Assembly (NCBI GenBank): GCA_011634665.1
Contig: WAEK01000005.1
Coordinates: 1,807,001 to 1,871,000 of the forward strand
Length of the DNA stretch: 64,000 nt
Source of the DNA: Mortierella sp. BCC40632
Taxonomy: Eukaryota > Mortierellomycota > Mortierellomycetes > Mortierellales > Mortierellaceae
Direction: 5' to 3'
In this document: in pieces, positions 1-10,607 of the stretch
Numbering within the stretch: the first letter of the stretch is position 1
Layout of the letters: each line of letters starts with the position of its first letter
Notes under the pieces: generated by a model
The model's input: only the letters and a program-made list of their open reading frames with translations
Databases searched by the model: none
What the model was told of the DNA's origin: nothing
Program-made: the position numbers and the translations under genes

Positions 1-5
1 ACTCG

Positions 6-38
<33 letters not shown>

Positions 39-2822
39 CAAAGACCGAACCAACTGAGCTAAAAAAAAAAAAGCCAATATCCACAAACAACAGTCATCAG
101 GCCATACAAATTTAGCACCAGACAGAACTCGTCGACCTTCTTTTCTCTTAGGAAGGAACAGAGAATTTGAGATCAAGTGAGATGGAGAGAGAGAAAGAGA
201 GAAAGTGGGTAACAAAAAAAAACGGCAAAGTAGACGCACGGGCACCCCTGCATTCATTGACCAGAGAGGTTGTCTCCGTTTCATGAACCCTTGGGTGTAT
301 TCTCCGTTGCTTTTCGATCTTGCTCCACAAGGTCCTCTTGACCTATTGTGCCCAAGCAGAGAAAGAGATAAAGAGAGAGTAAGAGAGACAGAGACAGAGA
401 CAGAGAGAAAGAGCGAGAGTATGGGAAGGAGGAGAGGGGTACGGAGGGGTACGGAGGGAGGTGGGGTAGGGTAGGGTAGAGAGAGGGCGGAGCCTGGTTA
501 GAGGCGATGCGAGATGATAGAGATACCCAAATATGTAGGATGAGGAGGAGGGACAGCCAAGAAGAAAAGAAGGCACCTGTCGCATCATAGCAAAGAGCTC
601 ACGGTCTCGCTTCAACTCGTTTAAAAAAAAAAAAGTCTCTTCATACGAGCCGACGAGTACACACAGCAGGGGTCAGGCAGCCTGGACTTTTTTTTATTTA
701 TTTATTATTATGATTATTATTCTTTTTTACCAAGAGGAAATAAAAACTGGCTCAACGTCTACGTAGTCGTTTAGTCCTTGGCCCTAATGTCTTGCAAAAT
801 GTCGTCCTCCTCCCCTTTCTTCCTCCCCTTTTTGGGCTTTACAAACAGAGGGATACGTCGGATGGGGGAGAGGAAGAAGAAGAAGAAGAGGAGGAGGATA
901 GAGACAAGTCAAAGATAGAGAGAATGACAAAGATGCGTGGCCACCCTTCCCTTCCTCTTCCCTCCCGCCTTGACTTCAAAGATTCCTTGTTGGGGGTCCA
1001 AGACTCAACCTTCCTTTCTCTCCCCTTCATCCTTCTCCTCATCTTTCTTAACTTTAAAAAAGAAAACAGGGCCACAACATGCGACTTGGAACGAGGCGCG
1101 AACAGGGGGGGAGAAGGGGGTGAGAGGAGGTGTAGGGATGAGTGATGATGGGGGGAAGGAAGGAGATGTGGGGGCAAAAAAAAAAAACTTGTCCGTTGCT
1201 TGGGGTCATATCTCAAGAGACGTATGTCGTAAACAAATGACAGCGTTCATATCCTGCAGACAAGGAGGAAAAAAAAGGACCGGACGAGTAAGTAAGCGAG
1301 ACGACAAAGACGGGCGGGAGAAGTACAGTAGACAAAAAAAAAAGAGGGGGCGGATGAGGAGGATGGGGGAGGAGGTATTAGAATAAGGGCGCCCTCCGAT
1401 TGTAAAGCAAGGGGGCTGGAGCGCAGGAGCATAACAGGCTCTTCCCTCGCCCCGCTCGCCCCGCTCTCCCTCTCTCTCTCTCTCTTTAGGAAAGTTGTGG
1501 AGGGAGAGCGAGTCGTGGGTTGGGTGGATGAGACGTGAACGTGGACAGAGGAGGGAGGAAAACAACCTCAAAAAAAATTTTTTTTTTCCTCTTTCACTCT
1601 CTTCATTTTGAAAGCCTGTCGAGCGTCTCTAGACTCTCTGTTTTTTTCTTCCGACGAGCATCTTGCGTCGACAGCCTGTTCCCCTGCCTGACCTGCGCGG
1701 TGTGTCACGCTAATTCGCTGCGGTCACCGAGTGGTCCTGAAGAGTAGAAAGAGTAAGGGTAAATACAGGGCTGAGAAAGTAGGGGAGCGTCGATCGACGG
1801 CTCTCGAGACACCTGGATCTTGTCAAGCTTGGCAGGTCTGATCTTTGTTTCTCTCTTTCTCTCTTTCTCTCTCCATCTGTCCATGGGGCCGGAGTTGAAT
1901 GAACACGGGGACACGATGGCGCGTGAGCCGGTCAACATCCGAGCCGACCTAGGAGAGTAGGAGAGAGAAGGGAGAATAAAAAAAAAAAAAAAGGAGAGAT
2001 AGAGTACCAACAAGATAGAAAGAGAGGGTTTACAAAGATCCGACGGGAATTAAAGAGGATGTCTACCCGGACTGTGCAACGGGCGAGTCCTCGGCTCTTG
2101 GCTCTCTAGCTGGAACAAGTCTGTACCTTTGAGTAGAGCGTGCGTCTGGTACCTGCGTTGGGTTGCTTTTCTTTTTTCTCTCGTGCAGAGAGAGATTCTG
2201 CGGGAGCATGCGGTGCGTATATATGGGACAGCGGAGAGGGACAGAAAAGATGCCTGTCCGACGGTGCGGACATGGGCGCTGTGGTGGAGACAAAGAAGAG
2301 AGGGGCTGCGTATGCTTGGCTCTCGTCCATGCGGGTCTTGCGTATGTGTGTAATCTCCGGTTCCCCTTTGCTCAACCATGCCATCGAAGGGGTCCACGAA
2401 GGCCATGTCTGTCATTTGAACAAGACCAAAGAAAAAAAAAAAGATGCGGTTCGTAACCACATGTACACATTCATTTAGTGTGCCTGAGCACGGCAAACCC
2501 CTTTGTAATTGCATACGGAAGAAGGGGCACCATCCCGACCGAGCCATATCGAACCTTCTTTATGAGTCCTCTTGGGCTAGGGGAGGAGAATGTACAAAGA
2601 AAAAGAAGAAAAAGAAAAGAGGGCTAGCGCGCAGGACAGGGCAGGGTCGCAGATCTCGGGTGCACAACCGTTCCAGGCGACCGAGCAAGCCGCTTGCGAG
2701 GATAGGATTTAGACCGACCTGGAAGAGAGCGCGGGAGAAATTGCGAGGGAGAGGAGGATCTCGATTCTCAGTCCACTGCCTGGGAGTGGTTGGCCCAGCT
2801 CGTCCAGAGAGAGAGAGATATG

Positions 2823-2859
<37 letters not shown>

Positions 2860-3170
2860 CGAGAGAGTAGGAGGGACAGCCCAAAAGGGGACGCCGAGCG
2901 TTTGTTGAGCCGCTCGCTCGCAGACCCCGTCCTGTGCATTGGAGTTGCAGTTGGTGAGTGTCGGCCTGTCTGCGGGCCCGGTTGCAGCTGTTTGTTGTTG
3001 TTTGTGTGTGTTTTTGTTGTAGTAGTGTGTTGTGCTTCGTTGAGCTGCGTTGTGCAAGCGTCGAGTCGAGTGCAGCAGCAAAGAAGGTTTTATTGGTCTG
3101 CGTCTGCTCTCAGTTGAGGGAAATGAATCGCGGACGGCCTATTGTCTGTCAGCCTCTGGACCGTCGGTCT

Positions 3171-3194
3171 TCCTGCCCTGTCCTGTCCTGTCCT

Positions 3195-3238
<44 letters not shown>
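3171..3238. repeat. (TCCTG)n followed by (CT)20 microsatellite
   Basis: Tandem TCCTG pentamers run to 3198 and pass directly into an uninterrupted CT dinucleotide array ending at 3238. Confidence 0.9.
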
Positions 3239-3240
<2 letters not shown>

Positions 3241-4089
3241 TGGCGGTGTGGGCAGGGTTGTAGTGTTGGGGGAAGGAGAAAGGAAGAGACTCGGGTAGAG
3301 AATGAATGAATGAGAAAGACCTAGAGAGAACGAGAAACAAACGCCCAGACAGAGAAAAGGGCAAAGATGACTCTCTTTGTCCTTGTCTCCACTCCCCCAC
3401 GCCACGGGTCCTGCGGGGTGCCCAGATGTCCAGCCAAGCTTACATGAACACAGACAGGGCACCCGAGGGCGTGCGTGCGTGTGTATGTTTGTGTTGTGTG
3501 TGCGTATGTGTGTAGTGTTGTGTTTGCATACGCAAAGGAAGCCCACGCCTTGGAGATAGCGTTCCCTTTTGAGTGAATGTGGGAGAAAAAAAAAAAGGAC
3601 CATCCTTGATAGAGGGAGAGAGAGATAGAGAGAAGCGTGTGTGTGTGTCCGTGTGCGTTCGGATGCCGCCGCAAGCTAGGCCTGATACCCCGCCCGGGGG
3701 AGTGTGTGTGTGTGTGTGTGTGTTCCATGGCCGGTGCCCGTTTCGCCCCGGGCAGTGGTCAGCGGCTGATTGGGGCAGCGGGTGAACGAACGAACCAAGC
3801 TGGTCGCCTGCAGAGACACTGCCGAGCAAGCGTGCCGCCGTGGGTTTCTCTGCATGGCTGCAGGATCCAGACCAGGGGAGAGAGAAGAAGAAGAAGAAGA
3901 GGAGAGAGAGAGAGAGAGAGATTGAGAGAGAAAAGAGAGAGCGACTGACCAAAAGAGAGAGAGCATTGGATGAGACCGACCGGTCGATTGTCCTGAGGTC
4001 GTTGATATACTGCTGGACTGACGACAGGTGGCAGTTCTTTTTGTCGGGATCCATCGTTTTTTTTTTTTTTTTACACCATATCCCATCCA

Positions 4090-4125
4090 CTGTTCTTTTT
4101 TTTTTTTTTTTCTTTCTCTTTTCCT

Positions 4126-4158
<33 letters not shown>

Positions 4159-4777
4159 TTCTCTCTTTCTCTCTTTCTCTCTTTCTCTTTCTCTCTTCTT
4201 GATCCCGCTGATCATCCGCATCCGCCATCAGCTCAGCTCAGCTCAGCACTCTCTCCATTTCTCATCTCCCTTCTCCCTTCTCCACCCTTCTGCCCTGTCC
4301 CCGCTCTCGGATTTTGATTCCTCCACTCTCGAGACACACACACACACGCACGCACTCTCTCTCTCTTGATGATCTCTCTCTCTCTTTCCTCTTTTTATAT
4401 CTCTATCTTCTTTCTCCGCCCCCCCACTCCGTTCTTTCTTTCCCCGCCGGTGGCGGTGGCACACCTGCCGGCGCTCTAGGATCTTCATTCTTTCTCTCTT
4501 TTGGATCGGATCAGGCGACTGCACCGGGTCCATAATCGGACAAGCGCACACACACACTCTCTCTTTTTTTATCCATTCCATTCCCTTTCTCTTAATCTCT
4601 TCTCCATCCCTTCCCGATATCGATGCTGTGCGGATGGGGATCTGTCTAGCTCATCATCTCTTATTTCCGGCATCCACTCTCCCTTTCCTCCTCCTCCTCC
4701 TCCTCCTCCCCCTACCCCATATCAGACCATACTCCCACTGACACACATCAAACACACACACACACACACAGACACGC

Positions 4778-4842
<65 letters not shown>

Positions 4843-4959
4843 CACCTCCACCTATTCACTCACACACACACACACACACCTCCATCCCCCCTTCTCTCTC
4901 TTTCTCTCTCCCCACAAACAAACACACACACTCGCTCTCTCTCTTCTCTCTCTCTCTCA
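4090..4959 (+). promoter_or_regulatory. Pyrimidine-rich promoter / 5' leader
   Basis: The coding strand is almost continuously C/T-rich up to the start codon, ending in CT dinucleotides at 4931-4958 directly against the ATG at 4960. The same arrangement precedes several other genes in this window (dynamin, xanthine dehydrogenase, methyltransferase, aminopeptidase, last gene). A promoter or leader role is inferred from position only; no clear TATA box was assigned here. Confidence 0.4.
4777..4840. repeat. (CAGA)n tetranucleotide microsatellite
   Basis: About sixteen tandem CAGA units with one early interruption, preceded by (CA)n at 4751-4770. It lies within the putative 5' leader of the SPT23/MGA2-like gene, 120 bases before its ATG. 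Confidence 0.9.
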
Positions 4960-5091
4960 ATGAATCCCCCATATCTGGCTTCCTCCGCGGCAATACCCGC
5001 GCAGCCACCGCACCATTTTAACACAGCCGTTCTTGGCCCCCAGACGGCTACTGCCCATCACCACTACCCACAGCAACAGTTGCAGCAACAA

Positions 5092-5147
<56 letters not shown>

Positions 5148-5233
5148 TCCGTCGCTCCCACCACACCTGGCCCAGATCCAGCGGCAGCAGCTTTTGCAAC
5201 AAATGCATCATTTGCAGCAGGAGCAGCACCGCC

Positions 5234-5264
<31 letters not shown>

Positions 5265-5732
5265 GCAGCAGCAACAGCAGCAACAGCATATTGACATGGC
5301 CCTCCCCCCACGCACCCACTCGGACAATATTTTCCCGGCCAACAGCGATTTTACTCCCACAGGTAACTTGCAACAGCAACAACAACCTCAACAGCCCTCT
5401 GCACCACAGCAACAGCCTCTCAAGCAAAACTGGGATATTCTCACGGGCCCGAATGCAATGGACGATTCAATGGCCCTGCAGATTGGACCTGATGGGTCGT
5501 TGATTCCCATGACCGCACGGTGGGATTCGTACGATCTCAGCGGGCTGCCTCCGGTCCAGATAGCCCCTCGGGCCAAGAATATTAGTGTGAGCGTCCCCTC
5601 GATGATACGTCCACTTGACTACAACGCACAACAGCACTCCTCGGCATTGCTTCAGCGCCAGCAGCAGCTTCTCCTAGCACAGCAACAGCAACAACAACAA
5701 CAGTTGTTGCAGCAACATCAACAGCAACATCA

Positions 5733-5771
<39 letters not shown>

Positions 5772-6119
5772 GCAGCAACAGCAGCAGCAACAGCAGCGGG
5801 CGCAAACTAGCCCCAATATGAATGCTCTACCTGCCAACCACCCGTATCTGTTTGATGCCTCCTCGCCCGTTACTGCGGTCGACATGGCCGTTGGCTCGCC
5901 CCAGCACCAACAGATCTCGGATCCCAACCCTTCTCCTCCTCCGCAACAGCAGCAGTCTGCCATGTCCATGTCACCTGCCTCGTTGCCCGAGTATCTCAAG
6001 ACTAGCTGCTCGCCCGAGCTTCCTATCAAGTCTTCGCCCATTGAGCAGCAGCTCTCGTGGGGTAAGGAGTAGTTTTTTTTTTCTTTCTTCTTCTTCTATT
6101 CTTTTCTTTTCTATTCTTT

Positions 6120-6151
<32 letters not shown>

Positions 6152-8302
6152 TATCCCTCGGGATGGCCCGCAGCCAAGCCCTTTCTTCAATGCCCTCGGG
6201 CTGCATTTTTATGATAGAATGGGCTGACTGCATACTGAAGATATGAGAGTTTAGCTCTTTTTTTTTTTTTTTTTTTTTTTTGCTCGCCTTGTTGGCTTGA
6301 TGCAAGCAAGAGAAAGAAAGAAAGAAAGAGAGAGATGTTGCCTCCTTTCTCGTTTTCCTCTATGCTCTCTACCTTGACCTGTGCGTGGAGCATGGGTCCG
6401 CTTTGTCAGAATTCTACCACATACACACATCACAATCTCTCTCTCTCTCTCTCCTGCTCGCTCTTTTGTGCCTGGAAAAAAGAAAAAAGAAAAAAAAAAC
6501 GTTCCCCGAGTGACTGACTGACTGACTGACCTGACCTGACCCCGACTCTCTCTCTCTCTTCTCGTTGCCTTTTTGCTCTCTTGACACAGCTGCATGGGAG
6601 GACGCATCTACGCTCAATGATGACCAAATCTACGCTACACCGGCACGCACACACACCAGCTTTGATGAGGGCTCGAGGGTAAGTGCTCACGTTTGTGTCT
6701 CCTCTTTGGCTAGCAGCCCCACACTAGCCAGACTAGCCTCGGTAGGCGCCCCAATGACGCCAGCTTCAGTACTGGAACATATACTTATACATTCTCTCTT
6801 TCTCTCCACGACCATGATAATCATGATACTCCCATCCATACACAGGACGACTCCGAGTTTACTGGCACAAAGCGTCTCAAGGTCTTTACATCCTCCAAAA
6901 AGGACGACGACGGCGAATTCCGAAAGGGTCAGCAGTTCTACCTCAATATCCACCTCAGTGAAGAGGACCGCGAACGGTACCGATTCCTTCGCATCCCCAC
7001 CGAAAACATCGTCTTGCCCTGCAGGGCCGATGCCGCCGGTCGGATCACTCTCAATGCCTCGGGCAAACGATCGGCCGATGTGATGGCACAGCCCACCAGT
7101 GCCCATGAGGAAGATGTTCTTTCGCTCAAGCTTACCACCTTCCTCGAACCCGAACATCGCATTGTCGTCCCCTGTGGTCGCTGCAAGGATAAGACCCCTG
7201 AAATCCTCCGATTCCACCCAGGTGTCAATGGAAAACCCATGATCGACGAGAACGGCATGGTCGCCCTGCGCGATGGTCATGTCAAGTTGATTGCTTCGGC
7301 CTGGTGCGCGAGTACCTCTCACCACCGTGGACCTGGCACAAAGTTCAGTTTCCAGGTCGAACTCACGAGCATGAACATGTACCAGCAAGAGTCAACTCTT
7401 GTCTACGAAGGTCGTAGTGACGAAGTCGAGATCTATGCCAGCCACGGTCGTGACAAGGGCACCCGCCTTGCAAACAAGAGCATGGAACGTGCAGCTGCGA
7501 TGTAAGCCTCGTCCATTGATTTGTCTTTTATGCTGTGTACACAATAGCGCTTGGTCTTTCTCTTTCTCTTTCTCTCTCTCTCTCTCCATCTCTTGCCCAG
7601 AGATCTCACCTGACATTGTCCATTTTTCTAGGAAAACGTTGGAGCGAGGCAGCTCGGGCCCTCCTTCACCTGCAAAGACCTCGAGCTCTAGCCCTCCTAG
7701 CTCTCCTTCGGCCTCATACGACTCAGGCCCAGTGAAGAAGCGACGAGAGGAGCCACCATTGTCCCCACCGATGATGGATTCGGACCTCCAGCCAGAAATT
7801 AGGAGTCTCGAGCCAAGAAAGGGTCCTATCTGCCGCGAGAACCATGTCATCATCATTGGCAAGAACTTTAGTCAGGGCATGACTCCCATGTTTGGACGCG
7901 AGTACGGCACTGTGATCGACATCAATCCATTCTATATCGAGTGTACTACACCCCGATACCCGCACACAGAGACTGTTCGACTCTGGCTCTTCCATAACGA
8001 GACATATCTGTCGACTGAGCAGACCTATGAGTTTACGGACGAACAGGCTCAAAGCGACATGGAGCAGTTGTTGCGAAACCTGATCCAGGATGGTGATGCG
8101 AGCGATGCAGGCTCGTACTTGTCGCTCTTGGAACGGATTGCAGGCTTGCCTCCTTCGACCGATATCTCTGGACAGTCGCAGTCGAATGGTTCGACCATGC
8201 TCCATAACTCGGTCTTTTTGGGATACCAGGCTGGTATCCAGATGTTGATTGAGGAGGGTATCGAATTGGATGTTGAGGACGACAGTGGATTCACAGGTAT
8301 GG

Positions 8303-8333
<31 letters not shown>

Positions 8334-9971
8334 GAAAGATAACGATTGCAACCCTTGTTTACTTATCTTTTTTTTCTTTTTTTCTCCCTTGACTTGTACT
8401 TAGCCCTTGATTATGCCATCTTCAGGAACGATACCGAGATTGCCGAGATGCTTCTCCTTGCAGGATCCATGGTTTCGATGGAGCGACTTGACATGTTGAC
8501 CCTTACCCCCTCGGCCGATATGTCAAATCTTCTTCAGATGCTCTGTGGTATCGAGCTCCCTTCAAGCCTTGCTCGTCTTCAGGACCCAACCACAACCTCT
8601 CACTCCATGACGGCCAGCGTCGCCTCCAGCAACACCCTGTCTGCTTCCTTGGCCCTCGCCACGATTGCCGAGCCCGAGGTCTTGGCCACACCCGAGCCTG
8701 TCTTGGCGTCCCGTGGTCCCGTGACCCGACCCATTCAACAAGGACCCTCTCCTCCTGCGACGAGACCTCATCGTCCCCTCTCCATTGCGACGGTCTCGAC
8801 CACGTCCACGGGCATGGCCTCGCTCGCACCTACCATGTCGACCATGGCCATGTCTGCCACTTCGTCTGCTTACTCGCGTCCATCGGTCGGATCGATGGGT
8901 TCTGCCCGAGGCATGAACCCACATATGGCCAAGGGCGGTCAAGAGAACGTCTGGCAGTGTGCCAAGAAGGGCAATGTGGCTCTGGTCAAATACCATCTGG
9001 AGAAGGACCCTGGTCTGATCAACACTCCCTGGAAGTTTGATGGACGGTCTGTGCTGAGCAGTGCTTGTGCTTCGAGTCAACCCCATGAGTTGGTAGAGTA
9101 CCTGATCCAACGGGGTGCCTTGGTGAACACGGCCGATTCGTTCCACAAGCGAACTGCATTGCACACCCTCTGTGGTGAGGGAGGTTTGCCTCAGGATGAC
9201 TGGCACCTCGTCTTTTCCCAGGCAGACCAAGACGCCAACGAACAGGATGTCTTGGCGGCAATGCGATTCTTGTTGGACCATGGTGCGCAAGTCGATGCCA
9301 AGAACCATTGGAAGGAAACCCCATTGATGAAGTTGTTGGCGGCTCGTGATTGTCCATTGATGGTCCAAGAGTTGTACAGCCGAGGAGCAGATTCGAGGTT
9401 GAAGAGTTCCAAGGATGTGTACCCTCACGGCACGGCGCTTTGCTATGCTGCGTTCTATGGACGGATAAAGTCGCTCAAGTGGATGGTGGAGAATGATTTG
9501 TTGTTGAACGACGAGTCGGGTGTCAAGGAGGCCATCCGTTGGGCCAAGCTCAGCAAGGGTGGTGAATCCTCTTTGCCCGGAGCAAGTCAGTTCACATCCT
9601 CTCAAAAGGCTCACATGTTGAAGCGGAGGGAGGAACAAAAGAAGGAGACGATCCAATTGTTGGAGGGTTGGTTGGGTGAAGGAGGACGATCCCGCCGATT
9701 GACATTGGCCAAGGAGGTGAACACTCAAGGAGCCAATGCTTGGTTCTCGAGGATGAGTGGTATGGTGGAAGATGCGGAAAAGACGGCCGCTTCCATGAAT
9801 GAGGAGATGATGTCCTCGTCTTCGTCCCCGTCTGAGGCGGGTCTCAAGATGCCTGCAGAGGTGATCCCACTTTGGCGAGAGGTCCATGCGTTGTCCGACT
9901 CGCTCAGCTCTCGATCTGAGCAATCGTCGAGTTCGAGCAGTCGTATGAAATGGATTCCCTTTCGAAAGTAA
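4960..9971 (+). CDS. MGA2: SPT23/MGA2-like transcription factor (polyQ, IPT/TIG, ankyrin)
   Basis: Five exons join in phase: 4960-6061, 6590-6678, 6846-7501, 7632-8296 and 8404-9971, giving about 1359 residues. The first in-frame ATG (4960) is used. The N-terminus has long glutamine tracts (about residues 39-63, 90-110 and 240-280). Exon 3 (about 398-615) matches the DNA-binding region of SPT23/MGA2 proteins. An IPT/TIG domain follows at about 668-755. One ankyrin pair at about 803-860 spans intron 4, and further ankyrin units run at about 1016-1200. Yeast Spt23/Mga2 are ER-tethered sensors of membrane lipid state that drive OLE1 desaturase expression after ubiquitin-dependent release. No hydrophobic C-terminal helix is visible here: the protein ends in a serine-rich tail. 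Intron 4 starts with a T29 run. The family call is firm; MGA2 versus SPT23 cannot be resolved. Confidence 0.85.
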
Positions 9972-10607
9972 AGGTCGATTTTAAAGGAAACAAAAAAACA
10001 ACAAAAAACAACAACAAAATAGGTCACCTCTCTCGTTCTTATTCTCTTTTCGCACTGTCATCACCATCACCATCGTCGACTTGACTTGGATACCCCTCCT
10101 CTCCCTCTCTCTTCTCTATCTTTCTATTTCTGTTTCTGTTTTCTTCATGTGTGAAGAGCCGTCGCCGGGTAGCATTGGTCCGTCCTCGAATTTGTCTCGT
10201 TAGGAAAAATTCTTTTATTTTTTTTTTTTTTTTTCCGTTTTTTTTTTCTCGTTTTTTCTTTTTTTTTTTCTTTTTTTCTTTCTTTCTTTCTTTTTTTTTA
10301 GGCTCTCTTTCTCTTTCTCTCCCTCCACTCTTTTCTTTTTCTTTTTCTTTTCTTTTTTTTTTCTTTCGTTTGTAACTTTGAGGAAACAGAAAAAAAAACA
10401 AAAAATGTACTATAATACAAAAAAGACCCTTCGAGGGCCTTATCAATCTCAAACCGTTCTTCCTTTCTCTTGACCCTTTTTTTTTTATTGCCACCACCGT
10501 TATGATTGTTGTTACTCATTTGACATGTTGGGGCAATACAATTAAAAAAACACGCACATATATATTTATACACACAAACATACACACTAGTCGACGCTCC
10601 TGGCTCG
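9972..10607. other. Convergent intergenic gap, T-rich
   Basis: The 3' ends of the SPT23/MGA2-like gene (+) and the F-box/LRR gene (-) face each other here. The gap holds long T/CTTT runs (about 10210-10370), probably the 3' UTRs of both. No coding potential was seen, and no exon encoding a membrane segment for the upstream gene. Confidence 0.6.

Larger units (their letters stand above)
1..4959. other. Gene-free, repeat-rich left flank
   Basis: No convincing gene was found on either strand. Open frames here are arginine/glutamate or serine/leucine runs created by GA and CT tracts. The stretch holds GA tracts (6-38, 2809-2867), a (TCCTG)n/(CT)n block, GT tracts (about 3630-3722), a CT-rich block (4126-4200), and CA and CAGA repeats just before the first gene. 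A G-rich segment at 463-487 has four G-runs. The last 800 bases are probably promoter and 5' leader of the downstream gene. Confidence 0.7.

Noticed and set aside
3600..4228. Arg/Glu and Ser/Leu repeat proteins predicted on both strands
   Set aside because: They are direct translations of GA/CT arrays, equally open in several frames and on both strands, so not evidence of genes. The same applies to similar frames near 43470-43710 and 48300-48515.
10160..10380. Phenylalanine-rich plus-strand frame after the SPT23/MGA2-like gene, considered as a missing transmembrane exon
   Set aside because: It is a translation of T/CTTT homopolymers and lies in the convergent 3' UTR; composition does not resemble a membrane helix under selection.
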